In this document: positions 1 through 48,212 of the stretch, piece after piece | Position numbering within the stretch: the first letter of the stretch is position 1 | Layout: each line of letters begins with the position of its first letter | Assembly (NCBI GenBank): GCA_963691815.1 | Contig: OY829655.1 | Location: 28,033,939-28,097,938, forward strand | DNA length: 64,000 nt | Direction of reading: 5' to 3' | DNA from: Echiichthys vipera | Taxonomy: Eukaryota; Chordata; Actinopteri; Perciformes; Trachinidae | Made by a program: the position numbers and the translations under genes | The notes under the pieces: model-generated | Databases searched by the model: none | Told to the model about the DNA's origin: nothing | Seen by the model: only the letters and a program-made list of their open reading frames with translations

Positions 1-500
1 TGCAGCCACTGGAGAAATTATGTAAACCTGGTTAGTTGGTAGCATTTTTGACCATAGATTAAATCACAATGTTTTACTTGTAAAGTCGTGGAAACAAAAG
101 CAGGAAAATATGTCAACATCAGCAGCTGCTTTGAGAAAATCCTCCATCGTAAACAGGTAGAGAACCTACCTTCGTGACACTAAAGAGAAAGCATGTTGGG
201 GTAGACGATCAAACAACAGCGTTTTTCTAAAAAGCTCCACTTTCAGTGGGGGGCAAACAACGACTTTAGTGTGGGTAAAAGTCCAAAAGTGAGAGTAAAA
301 GAAGTCTTTCCAAAGGGGTTTATTCATGTAGAAATAGTCCGAGGGGACATGTATTCTATGATGGTCCTCACAAGTCCTGTAAAAGAGACGTGTTTGAAAG
401 TGCAAGTTGTTGACCTCCCGCTGTGAGAGAGGTTAGGGCCAGATGTTGAGGTGAATTCGGCCCCGTGTTACACGAACGCACATCTGTCAATTATTCATAG

Positions 501-588
<88 letters not shown>

Positions 589-981
589 ACACACACACAG
601 TACCGGGCCCCCCTGCTGGGTCCTGAAGATGGTTTTGAACCAAAGTCTCTTAGAGTGAAACTTTCTTTAGACCTCATTTAACCTGGTTAGGACACGAAGG
701 AAGAGGAAGTAGAGTGAGGAGGAACAGGAGGAGAAGAGAAAATGGGAGACGTAAGGGAGAGGCTGCTGTCTTTGAGTCAGAGATCCCAAGAAAAGGCCTT
801 ATAGGGAGTGGGCAGTCAAGCCTTTCATACATGCACCAGAGACACACACGTAACCTAATCCTTAGTGATTAGGTTTGATGGCAACATTACACTTTAACAA
901 ATACATTTTTACCTTTTCAGCTGAGAAGGAGAAGCCAAGTTGACAGTGATCTCATCAAGATGTCTTTCTCTGTGTCTTCAG
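1..981. other. 5' flank without a recognised gene
   Basis: I see no exon that I can support here. The stretch holds a near-perfect (CA)n array at about 503-600 and otherwise unique-looking sequence. The acceptor of the first supported exon ends at 981, and that exon starts in the middle of a codon, so at least one upstream exon of the plus-strand gene should lie here or left of the window. I could not identify it. Confidence 0.5.
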
Positions 982-3900
982 GTGAGGAGTGTTTGACTCT
1001 GGCTTTGAAGGGTCGCTGTCAGAACCAGCTGAAGCGTCGGCAAGCCGGGTCAGAGAGGCTTATGGGTAACGGGCACGGTCGGCTGGCAGGCGGGGCACTG
1101 CGTGGTAGTACCACTAGCGGTGGTAGTCGTCTGATGGAGCGGGCCATCGGAGGGCTCTGTGAAGTCCACTTCCTCCCACTGGTGGTCGGAGTCGCGGACA
1201 GCAACCGGACACAAAGACTCAGATGTGTTGGTGAGTTTTATATCGCTCCTATAAGCAGGATTTTATGATCATGAACCAAAAGTGATTATTAATGTTGGTA
1301 AAAGTAAGGTTGTCAAACTCCACCTGAGCTTTATACGTTGAGTGGCGTTGTGTTTTCCTGGAAGGAGGCTTTTCTGAGTGAAATGCAGAATTATCCTCCT
1401 GTTATGCCAAGACCACCCACATCTGCAGCCTCTGCCAGCAACCTGGGGCCCGTGAGAAAACCTGCTGGGAAAATGTTATCGTGCTGTTATGGAAAACACA
1501 GAGAATCCTCAGGATGAAACAACAAACCCACTTTTGGCATGGTGCACATATGTGGAGATTAGGTATTCCTTAACTGCTGATTGTGGCCAATTAAACCCCA
1601 GCATACCAGGTTTGATTGGACCTGATATCAGGAAACACGTTTCAGTGCTGAGGTTGTTTTTTTAGGCTACCCTCTGACATCCACCCCCTCTGCTCCTACA
1701 GACCACGCAGAGTTTGCAAGGTGCCCTCAGCCACTGCCGATGGGCTCCCCCAGTTTGCCCGTCACAAGTTGTGAGCTTAATAAAAACACCCGACGCTGCC
1801 ACCAGCAGCCACTGGCCACTCACCTCTCCTGTCGACTGTACCAGACCTGCGACCACGCTGTGCTCATCTCAGGTAGAATCTTATTTTTCATACTTGCATT
1901 GCTTTCACCAAATCTCACCACACAGATAGATAGAAGAGACTGAAGGTAAACATGTCTACACAGTCTGTGACGTCACCCAGAGCTTTATCAGGGGATGTAT
2001 TGATGCCTGGAGTTTGGATTTATTGCTCACTGTAGAGGGATGACAAGCACACCAACAAAGTATTAAATCAACTAATGAAAGCAGTAACTTATGGGTCAGC
2101 ACCCATAAACTAGCATTGTGTAGTTCGCCTAGTTGTCGTGGTTTCTATGGTGGTTCTCTGGTGCTCTGTTCTCGGGTTGACTGGTAGAAAATCATTCTGT
2201 TGTGGCTAATCAAAATCAAATCTCCGACTCAGCTTTTCTTTGTACACAGGCCTGCTGTTCTACCAGGTGAACTACTGGGCGACCTGAAGTCAGGCTTCGT
2301 AACGTTTCTTTTGGCGGCGTCTTACACGTAGGGTTGAAGGGTTATAACGTTTCACGACATTGCGTTGTATGAAATTTTAGGGTTATTCTACGGAGTATTG
2401 GGAAAAAATATTTATCTACAAAAGGGAGACTTTTTACACGTATACATTACACATGGATTTAATTGTTTCAATGATAACAAAGCATTTGTTCAACCAAATG
2501 TTCCATTTTCATTCCTATAAAGTCAAGGTCGTGTGTGTGTGTGTGTGCGTGTGTGTGTGTGTGTGTCTGCGTGTGTGTGCACTGCAGGCGGCTGGCAGCA
2601 GCAGATGACGTTCCAGCGTCACGTCCAGAACCTTCAGAGGTTCTACAGGATGCTGCAGAACAACGGTTTCCACAAAGAACACATCAAGACCTTCTTCGCC
2701 AACAGTGGACAACTTCCCGGTGGGACAAAAACAAATCTTGCTTCCGTCTCACTGACGTTTAACTCTCATAATTGCACTTGTTGTTTTCGCTGTCAAACAT
2801 TGCAAAACACATTTTGTTCCAAAAATCCTTTTAGCCTCAGTTATACTGCCCTCCAAAGCCTAGGTGCAATAACTTTGAAATCCCTTATACCATGATTTCT
2901 GCACAGTTTGGACATAAAAGCATGGAGGTTAGGATCAGTTTGGATAGCAATTATAACACTTCAAAACAATAAACCATAATCTATCACAGATGTGCCAAAT
3001 ATCCATTTCTTGGGACTGTAAACAAGCTTTAAAATTGTAGCTTTTTATCGTTTAAATGATTTTGTAGTGACTGCAGTCTGGCTGTGTAGAGCAGTACACT
3101 TCTTCTGTTACTTTACAGTTACAGGTAAAAACATCCACAGAACAAAGGCATTCACAGTTAACATGCTGCCCTTTACTTTTGAGAACAAACCGCTGCAGTA
3201 AAGCTGCTGTTTTTTAAATATCTGAGAAAGTCACACGCTGACAGCTTAACCTGGATCATTACACATACGATTAAGCCTCCATGAAGTGTCTGACTCATCA
3301 GGATTCATACCATGTGGCTGTAATGTGGACTAAACACAGCACATGTGCTGCATTTCCCTGCCTCTATCCTTGCTTTTTCTCCTCTAATTTAACTTAAGGT
3401 CAAGATAAACGTCAAAGCTCAATGTGTGCACTGATTGTGTGAAACTGTCTCCTGTTTCGGTCCAAAACAGCCAAACTCCACCAAAGATTGCACATCTCTC
3501 CAACATGTCTAACTCCTCTCCCCTATCTCCTCCCCCTCACAGAGGATGTAGAGGGTGTGTACTCGGCGACGGAGAAAGCAGTGATCCGTAACCACGTGTC
3601 GTACGTCTGCAGGAAGCAGCACTGTGCCGACACACTGGTCCTCTACCTGAACTCGCCCACGCGCAACGACGGAACCATGCTGCTGTGGGACGCCAACCTC
3701 AACGGCATCGTAAGAGAAACACAAGGAATGAATGGTTTTAGGAAAGAGTGTGTAAATGAGTGAATTAGAAGATAGAAGAAAGTCGCAGCATCATTAAACC
3801 TGTTTTTGCTTGGGACAAAAGAACATTCTAGTCTGTATATTTAGCTCATATCTCCATGACAACACTGAGGGGGGTGGATATTTTTTGTACCGGACTAGTT

Positions 3901-5736
3901 TTTATTTTATTGGAGGTTAAAGTTTATGAATAATTAGGGGCGTGGCCTCTTGAGTGACAGCTAGCCTCTGGCCCTCACTTCTCCTCAGAGGTAAACGTCA
4001 GCCAGATGGACGTATCTCCCTCCCCCCCAGCGTCACATACATGTCCTTTTTTGGTGAGAGGAAATGAGGCGGAGGCAAAGTCTGACAAGATGGAGACTCC
4101 GGTAGGCGAGGACGATTGGATCAAGTAGAGAGAACGGACTCTGACGGAGAGGCTACGTCCATTTTTTATACAGTCTACGCTCTGCACACATCCAATGGCT
4201 TTGTCACGCGCTGTCCTAGTTTATACGCTAAGTCTGTTTCCATTGCACTTTCTTGCAAAAGGTTTTTTTCTGACATTTTGTCTTGTTTTTTTTAGTTTAC
4301 AGCCTTTACACACACACAAAAATGCAGATAATGGCATAAATATATATGCACTTAGTACTACATTATTGCTGCCACTCTACAACGGCACAATGGTTTATTC
4401 CCCTTTACTGACAAAATTGTATATGCGTGAGTAGGGCACACACACACACACACGCACACGCATACGCGCGCACGCACACACACGCACACACACGCACACA
4501 CACACACGCACACGCATACGCGCGCACGCACACACACACACACACGCGGCTTCAATGCAAATCACCGACACAGAATGGAAAATTATGTATTGGACACACA
4601 TGGGAGCCATTATCGGCCCGATAAGATGATTCCTCTGACCGCACACACACGCAGAGAAGGACCACCCAGACGTCAGTACTTCTGTCGTCGTCTCTCAAAT
4701 TGAGGATATGAGCTCATCTGGTTGAAGGCCGTTATTACAGTGACATTTTTAACGCGTTCATACCGGGTACAGCAGGCTGCGTTTGTAAACACTTCCTGGC
4801 GAACAGAAGAGCCCATGACATCTGGTGATAGGCTACTGAGGTAGGAAAATTTTCAGTGAATCCCTGTTCTCGTCCCAGGGTGTCAAATACCGACAGTTTG
4901 TCACACGCCCTCTGCAGCACAAGGCACCCTTTAGCTTCTGTACTTTAAACTGCAAACCCATCTGTGGCAACATTAGACGCCTAGATCAAGCTGCTCCAGA
5001 GGTAAGAGTGAAAAAGTCTGCGTATATGGAGAAGGTAGATGTGGTGGATGGGTCAAAGGAACAACGGATTTTCACCCAGGAGTCCTAGTTCATGTACCAT
5101 GCGTCACCTAAGGGCGCAATCACACTGTCCATCCGTACCGTGCCCCAGGACGTTTCACAGCTAAAGTCTAGTTCGTACCGTTAACCGTACCGTCTCTGTT
5201 TCCAGGCCGACCTGAAGGAGCGGTACTCCGTCAACGAGCTGCTGGCCGACCTGGCCGGCTGCAGGGCGACTCGTGTTTTGCTGTTCGTGGATCAGAGCTA
5301 CAGTGGCGTTCTGTCCAAGAGGCTGCGGGGGTCTCAGAAACACCTCAACGTGGTTCTGATCCAGAGCCAGACACGGCAGACCCACAACCACCAGAGGTCG
5401 AACCTCGGCTGGGAGGACAGCGGCTGGTCCTACATCAGCCCTGCGAGCTGCCTGCTGGACCACCTGGGAAAGGTAATTGATCACGTCAGGCTTTCTATCT
5501 TATCTTTTTACTCCTCTACGTAATCATCTAATCACCTGTTCTACCCGTGACGTTACCAGGGTGCTGGGATGTCCCGCCTCCTGGAGCCGTGGGCCGGCCT
5601 TTTGAACGTGACGCTGGCCGGCGCCCCCTGCAATGCAACGCCGCCTCTGACGGAGAGCGAGATGCGGAGAGAGTACCAGGGCTGCCAGAACCTGCCGACC
5701 GCGCTCTGGCACCAGAAATACAGGAGAACCAACTGA
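982..5736 (+). CDS. legumain/GPI8-like (clan CD) fold protein, probably catalytically inactive; 5' end unresolved
   Basis: Six exons join in phase: 982-1230, 1702-1872, 2588-2719, 3543-3709, 5206-5472 and 5560-5736 (TGA). They give 386 residues with no internal stop. The first two exons encode a Cys- and Arg-rich region (CELNKN, RRCHQQ, LSCRLYQTCDH). Exon 3 begins the fold with an AVLISGGW strand and continues with FYRMLQNNGF and FFANSG, which parallel the first strand and helix of C13 peptidases. Exon 4 has LVLYLNSPTRNDGTMLLW where legumain and PIGK carry the catalytic His-Gly. Exon 5 has VLLFVDQSYSG where they carry the Cys nucleophile. Neither His nor Cys is there. NRT, NVT and NAT sequons suggest a secretory-route protein. 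Phase 1 joins run through exons 1-4. The first exon is the least certain. I do not recognise a named orthologue. Confidence 0.65.
3543..5472 (+). CDS. exons 4-5 of the legumain-like gene: catalytic-site region
   Basis: Exon 4 (3543-3709) ends after an Asn-Gly-Ile and joins in phase 0 to exon 5 (5206-5472), which begins ADLKERYSVNELLADL. The layout matches clan CD proteases: a strand, a loop that should hold His-Gly, a helix, a strand, then a loop that should hold Cys. Here the loops read NSPTRNDG and DQSYSG. A further strand, LNVVLIQSQTRQ, follows, as in legumain's substrate-proximal strand. The joins are visible directly; the assignment to the fold is inference from motif order. Confidence 0.6.
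5112..5196 (+). mobile_element. Harbinger-like MITE fragment just upstream of exon 5
   Basis: The terminal sequence GGGCGCAATCACACTGTCC, preceded by TAA, matches the left end of the full elements at 18640 and 39730. It continues with CAGCTAAAGTCTAGTTCGT as in those copies. The fragment stops within a few bases of the AG acceptor at 5204-5205. Confidence 0.7.
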
Positions 5737-5738
5737 GA

Positions 5739-5783
5739 GAGAGACATTGGGGGAGGGGGTGGAGAGGGGGAGAGAGAGAGGGG

Positions 5784-5859
<76 letters not shown>

Positions 5860-5860
5860 A
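5739..5860 (+). repeat. (AG)n tract in the 3' UTR of the legumain-like gene
   Basis: The stop codon at 5734-5736 is followed almost directly by a purine run that becomes a pure (GA)n array from about 5788. In the transcript this would be a GA-repeat at the very start of the 3' UTR. Confidence 0.8.
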
Positions 5861-6040
5861 TATACAAGCATTTCATTCATGCATTTTGCTGGTGTGTGTT
5901 AACTTCTTTAGTTTCAGTGTGCTTGGTGGACCCTAGTGTGTGTGTTTGTGTGTTTGTGTGTGTGTTTCTCGTCCTAACTCAGAAAGTAACCTTGGCGATG
6001 ACAGCTCATCCCAACAGGAGTGTCCTGAACACCATGTGAA

Positions 6041-6081
<41 letters not shown>

Positions 6082-9032
6082 TGGTTGTGAGTTCAGCAAG
6101 AGGACAACCACTCTGAGACCATTGCTAGCTTACGCTCAGTTTGTGTGTGTGTGCGCGCGTGTGTGTGTGTGTACACCAGATCTCCTGGGCACTTAAACAT
6201 TTCAGAGCCAATCATCTTTCTCTTTTTTTATCTTTGAAACAGTTATTTCTTCTTCCTTCTGTTCTCTCCTTTTCTTCCTGTCCTTTGCTTCACCTTTCGT
6301 CCGCTCCTTTCCTATCGATACCCTCCTCTGAACTCTCTGCTTTCTTTCCTTCTCGTTTCCCTTCTTCTTTTCCCTTCTTCTTCTTTCTTTTTACATTTTC
6401 TTTTTTCGTTTCTTCTCTGCTGTCACTTCCCTGTTTTCCTTGTTCTGACAGTGTTTGAATACTGGAATCATTAAGTCACACCAGAACTGACAAAACCCCG
6501 AAACACAAATTGACTTTTGTGCATTTAGACGTTGTGCACAAGAAAATATGAACGAAAAACACACGAAAAAAAACAGTGTGATACAATTTTAACTCAAGGT
6601 CCACTATATTTTACCTGCATCTCACATTTAGAAGCTCCTGAATTGATTTATTTATTGTCTAGTCTGTTTCCAAGGTCAATATCAAACTTCACACTCAGTA
6701 TTGGTGATATTTTTGGAAAGCAGGGCGACACAAACTAATTATTTTCCTCAAAGTCAACATTCGGGTCGTCTGTGTCCAAACTGAGTCCCATTGTAGTTCA
6801 GACCAGACACTGCAGGTGAAAAGGGTTTAAAAGAACAAACCCAAACAGATATCACGAGGAAACTTCCTCATTTGATTACTTATATTAAGACAATTACTTT
6901 CTGTATCACACGTTTTCTGAAATATTGTGTTTAAACATGCAAATGATGCATTATCCTATTAAATATGTGCTAACTTGCATACATTACCAGAACACAAATA
7001 TGAACATTAGATAAAGCAAGGTTCAAAACTCTTGTTGTATAAGTCAGGCCATGAATGGCACATGACAAAAACAAAAAACAAGACAAAAAGATACAGGATA
7101 AAGGATACAGACGGGAATAAAACTGGAAAGACTGGTGTACATAAGTGACAATTTCTGACTGAGTGAGAAAAAACTAGACGTGTATGTGTTTGCAAGACAC
7201 TACGGGTCAGTTGGGTATAACATTAACTCATATATCATTATGAAACTTCCCCAAATGATTCCTTTTTTTTTGCATTACAAGTTTTCTGACATGTTTTGTT
7301 TAAATATATGCAAATGAGGCATTATCTAACGGTCACTTATGGTGATTTTATGAGACATTTATAGACACAAACAGACAAAATACAGTCAAATAAATGTGCA
7401 TATGGATAATTTCTTTCCACTCGTTTGAAAGAAGACATGTTGAGAGCAAATCTCAAAACTGACCAGTTCAACGTACTCGAACCTAAATGACAAAACATGT
7501 TCCAAAGGTTTTTGTGCCGTACAAAGTGCAGTTACTATGAAATCAATGCACAGTTTTGGGTGGTTAGCTTTGATTTGGAGACAAATTACACCATATCAAG
7601 CCAGTAAACCATAATCTATCATAGATGTGCCAACCATTAATTTGTTGGGACAGAAAAACAAACCTTGAAACCATTTATTTTTCAGATATTTCCATCGTTA
7701 CTGCATTTCGCCTTTGTTGCGATTGTTCTAAAGAAACCAATAGCAGATGGGACATAAACCCCGGTCTGCTGCTCTCGTTGTTAGCGGTTTGAACAAACAA
7801 CCAAATGCTGTCAATGTTCTGGAGACAGAAGACGGTTGTTCCTGAACTAGATTTCATTTTGCAACAGGGCGACGATGCGTCAACCGGGCGGGTTTTAAAC
7901 ATAATCCGCAGTTTAACTCGATTTATCTAAAAACCACATCTTTGGTAGTCGACATAGAAGGTGACACAGGTTCACGGTTTCTATTCTGAGAGACGTGTTT
8001 GAAGATTTAGAGACGGGGGACATCTTAACCTGAGGAGGAGGGAAAGAGAGAGAGAGAGAGACGCAGACAGAAACAGGGACGGCAGCGATCATGATTAAGA
8101 CATGAAGCACTGAGACTGCCCTCACTGCTACACAGACTTGGCTATGGCATTTTAATAAGGGCACAACTTGCAAGTGTTTGTGCGCGTGTGTGTGTGGTTG
8201 TGTATGTGTGTGTGTGTGTGTGCGTGTGTGTGCTCGATCACATAGACAGGCATCACATGAAACATGCACACGTTCCAATATTAACCCGTCCCCACACTAA
8301 CATCGTACATGTCGTCCTCTACCTTTTAAGTGGTGCTTTGTGATATTTGTGTCCATCTGAGTAACCGTATTATACCACGGCCCAGTGTAAACCTCATCAT
8401 CATCCCCTCCCTGCTCTGTTCTGTACTGTTGTAATAATATGCTTTACATTAGAGAGCTGCTTATTCAAGAGATGAGAGTTGACCCACTGGGAGAATGTGT
8501 TTCCAAATGCGCGGGACATTTTCGGACCAGAATTGTGTCCGACAAGTTGACATGTTGCATATTCACAGTTTGTGTAATGATCTGTACAGTATGAAATGTA
8601 ATTTAGCAGAAATGTTTCTAGTTGCATGCAGCAAATCACAACATCTAGTCAATAAAGTACATTTAGAAACCAGGAGAGCACGCAAGATTTATTTGTCTGG
8701 CTTCCAAACTCTACAGCACTGATCCGATGACCACAGGTGCCGATTCGAGAGGAGTTATACTCATAATTGTGTTGTCGTGTTGCAACCTGTTTCTGTCACA
8801 TACTGTTGTTTTGTCAAGACCATTCGGCGTCATTTGTCAATGCAACTTATGACCCTCAGTCGCTGTTTTACACATGAGGAACTTGATTACGTTGTGAACT
8901 CACATTCAAGTACCTGGTTATGTTTAGCAAACAAAACCACCTGGTTAGGGTTACGTAAAGATCATGGGAGGGGTCATAATAAGTGCATTTGTAACTACCA
9001 CCCATGCTAGCTTACGCAGCGCTTTGGCACGC
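5861..9032. other. intergenic region downstream of the legumain-like gene
   Basis: No gene is supported. The region has (TG)n runs near 5940, 6045-6080 and 6150, a short (GA)n at 8045 and another TG run at 8180-8232. Two internally similar segments occur at about 6850-7000 and 7220-7340, sharing GTTTAAA..ATGCAAATGA.GCATTATC. The part at about 7500-7680 resembles 2826-3040. Confidence 0.5.
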
Positions 9033-9705
9033 TTAGAGTGAAATTCCGGTGTAAAATCATCCCAGCGTCTTTTTTGGCAAATACTCTCTTTAAATTAGCC
9101 ATCGAGACGATTTTTTTCATGTAACAGCTATCAACAGAGATATCCTGGAAAGTCGCTAACAGTCGCTAACAGCCGAATGCGGCTAACAGGGATTAGCTCG
9201 GGGGCAGCCCTGTGAAGGTCTTTTTTAACCACTAAAAATGCTCATGATAACAGCAAACCTCTGCAGCAGCATGAGAAGAGTCCCTACACATAAAATAAAG
9301 CACCAACAATGTAGTTAGTGAACCCAGAGTTTATTAAAAGAGTGTTTTAAAGACTTACCTACTGGCCCCTGTACCAGCTTCTATCATAGTAAAGTCCATT
9401 CGAGTGGATTACCAAAGTCAATCCAAAAGGAAGGAGCCCATTGGTGCTTTGTTTTCTGTGTAGAGACTCTTCTCATGCTACTGCAGAGGTCTGTGTGGTT
9501 TTTTGAGCATCATTAGTGGTTAAAAAAGCAGTTTTAATGCCTTCCCTGTATTGCCCTGAGTTAGCCGCATTTGGCAGTTAGCGACTTTCCAGGATATCTC
9601 CATTAATGGTTGTAACACGAAAAAAAATTGTCTCAATGGCTTATTTGATGAGTGCATTTGCCGAAAGAGTCCCTGGGATGATTTTACGCCAGAATTTCAC
9701 TTTAA
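9033..9705. mobile_element. TTAA-type foldback MITE, copy 1
   Basis: Two arms of about 260 bp form an inverted repeat around a single-copy centre of about 140 bp. The left end is AGTGAAATTCCGGTGTAAAA and the right end reads as its reverse complement, ending in TTTCACTTTAA. TTAA or a close variant lies at both outer edges. Arms share CTCTGCAGCAGCATGAGAAG and its complement. No transposase frame is present, so this is a non-autonomous element. Confidence 0.8.
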
Positions 9706-11211
9706 TTCTGGAGCACTTGTTCTGAGGGGCTAGTATCATCAGGGATGGGTTTACTGTTTAAAGCTGCACAAGGCAACTTGGTGCCTCAGTGCCAAACGCT
9801 GAGGTGCTGTGACAAAACGGCGTTTTTTGACGCCCTGGGAATGAGAACAGCCTGCATAAAAAGTGCTGCAGCAATGAGTCCTAGAACCTGGAAGTGAGTT
9901 AGCATCTTTGAACTCCTGGTTCCCTCATCTTTTAGTCAATGTTTGTTTGTTTTTAAAAGAGTTTTTGGTCTTGATGCCTTAAATTTGGTCCGTCGTTAAA
10001 ACAGCCTTAGGAGAATTTTAACATCTTGTTCTACAACATAAAATACATTAGTCAAAACCCATCTATGAGGCTAAATGAGACTACAAACATCATCAAGCCG
10101 TACAAGATAAATCCGTTTTAAGCTAGTTGTGTAGTTTGTTTATAGCTATAGCTAGCTACGTTAGCTTTTATATTCTTCCGCTTGCATTCACGCTTCAAAT
10201 ATCATAAAAGTGGTGTTCATTTGTGGAGATTATCTCGATTATCTATCTAAAACATGTAAGTATCATAAACTTCTGTTTGGCACAGAGATTATTTCATCCA
10301 AAATCTAATGTTATGCTTTTGGTTAAGGGAACCAGGGCCATGCTAACTTCATGCTTGAACTACAAAAATACATCATCCCTGCAGAACTCTGTTGGGCTGC
10401 TTTTGTCAACACAATTTTACCAAACAATTCATTTTATGGACAAAGACACAGATACATGTTTTTTGTATCTTCTCTGTGTCCACACAATCATGTTATTGAG
10501 TCTTTAATCAGCTGCTTATGGTATCATCTTTTTCTGTTTTGAAATCACTTTGATTGTTGTGTTGAGTTCACTGCTGTGCAACAACAATGTGCTCTGTGCA
10601 TGTGTGAAAGGGGCTTCTGATACACGCCGGTCCCTCTGAAGTGGAGGATCATTTTACAGAGGAGAAACGCTGCGACCCAGTAGTTGTTCCAGAGGCTTTT
10701 ATTGCTAACGAGACACAGTTCAATAGCAACAACACACTCTCCATCTGTCTTCCTCTCTGCGGCCCTCGGGCTGCTGATATAGTTTTACTCTAAACAGTAA
10801 CCTTTGACACCGGCACTTTCAGCCCGTCCAGGATGTTTTCACCAAAACAATCTCAGTAACATAATCGCCTCTGCTTTTGATGACTGGGGTTGACTCTTCA
10901 CAAGCTGAAGAACATCTGACTCTTCAGGTGCAGAGGAGCTTTCGCCTCGACAACACAGCGAGTCGCAAACTACGGTAAACGGTCCTACTAATAGGCAGAT
11001 TCTGAATGTGCAGTATATACGTCCCATGAATGCTCCTTAAACCTGACCACGGTTCAAAGCGTCAATTTCTGGCCATCTGCATGGTTTCACTCTCTGCAGA
11101 CTTTACTTCTGCAGTATGTGCAGATACACATGAGATCACAATGATCAGATATGACAAAAAAATCATGAATGGATATTGTTTTTTTTTAAAAAGTTCATAC
11201 TCAGATTGTTG
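9706..11211. other. region between MITE copy 1 and the abcb6 stop codon
   Basis: The right part is the likely 3' UTR of abcb6, which is read from the other strand. I see no separate gene. Confidence 0.5.
10698..10703 (-). terminator. candidate poly(A) signal for abcb6
   Basis: AATAAA on the minus strand, about 510 nt past the abcb6 stop. It is the first canonical hexamer I found downstream. Position is the only support. Confidence 0.3.
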
Positions 11212-46193
<34,982 letters not shown>

Positions 46194-46320
46194 CTGTGGG
46201 GTAAAGCTCATTCCTTCAGCAGCAGAACCACGAAACAAACCACACACGTCCTACAGTCACAGGATTAACAGCAAATACTTCATTAACTGGAGCTGCCTCA
46301 GAGTTTACCCTGCTGTGACT

Positions 46321-46401
<81 letters not shown>

Positions 46402-46467
46402 CAAAACAAAATGCTGACCACAGCTACAATAAACTGAAAGCTCAAAACACAACAGAAGTGTGTTAAG

Positions 46468-46522
<55 letters not shown>

Positions 46523-46530
46523 TAGAGAAT
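46321..46530. repeat. opposed (CA)n and (TG)n arrays
   Basis: (CA)n at 46321-46399, then 70 bp of other sequence, then (TG)n at 46471-46509 and a short (GA)n. They lie within 330 bp upstream (transcript sense) of the first abcb6 exon found. Confidence 0.95.
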
Positions 46531-47642
<1,112 letters not shown>

Positions 47643-48212
47643 TAATTTAAAGTGTTATTCCGACGCATAATCATCCCATGGTCTTTTTCGGCACCTGCAT
47701 ACATCAAATAAGCCATCGAGGCGCTAACAGCCTGACGTGGCTAACACTGATTAGCTCGGGGCAGTATGTGAAGGCATTAAAACGTCTTTTTTAACCACTA
47801 ATGCTGCTGAAAATAACAGCAGACCTCTGCAGCAGCATGAGAAGAGTACCTACACATAAATCAAAGTAATTGACTCGTATGGACTTTACTATGAGAGGAG
47901 CTGGTACAGGGGCCAGTAGGCAAGTCTTTAAAACCCTCTTCACTTACTACGTAGTTGGTGCTTTGTTTTGTGTGTAGGGACTCTTCTCATGCTGCTGCAG
48001 AGGTCTGCTGTTATTTTCAGCAGCATTAGTGGTTAAAAAAGACGTTTGAATGCCTTCACCGTGCTGCCCCGAGCTAATCACTGTTAGCCACGTCCAGCTG
48101 TTAGCGACTCTACCGGATTTCTCTGTTAATAGTTGTTACATGAACAAAACTGTCTTGATTGCTTATTTGATATATGTAAGGATGATTCTGCGCCGGAATT
48201 ACGCTTCAAATG
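47643..48212. mobile_element. TTAA-type foldback MITE, copy 4
   Basis: Left end TTTAAAGTGTTATTCCGACG, right end CGCCGGAATTACGCTTCAAA. The centre carries a deletion, so the arms lie closer together than in copy 1. Confidence 0.75.

Noticed and set aside
166..405. 79-codon minus-strand frame
   Set aside because: No recognisable domain, splice context or repeat; consistent with chance.
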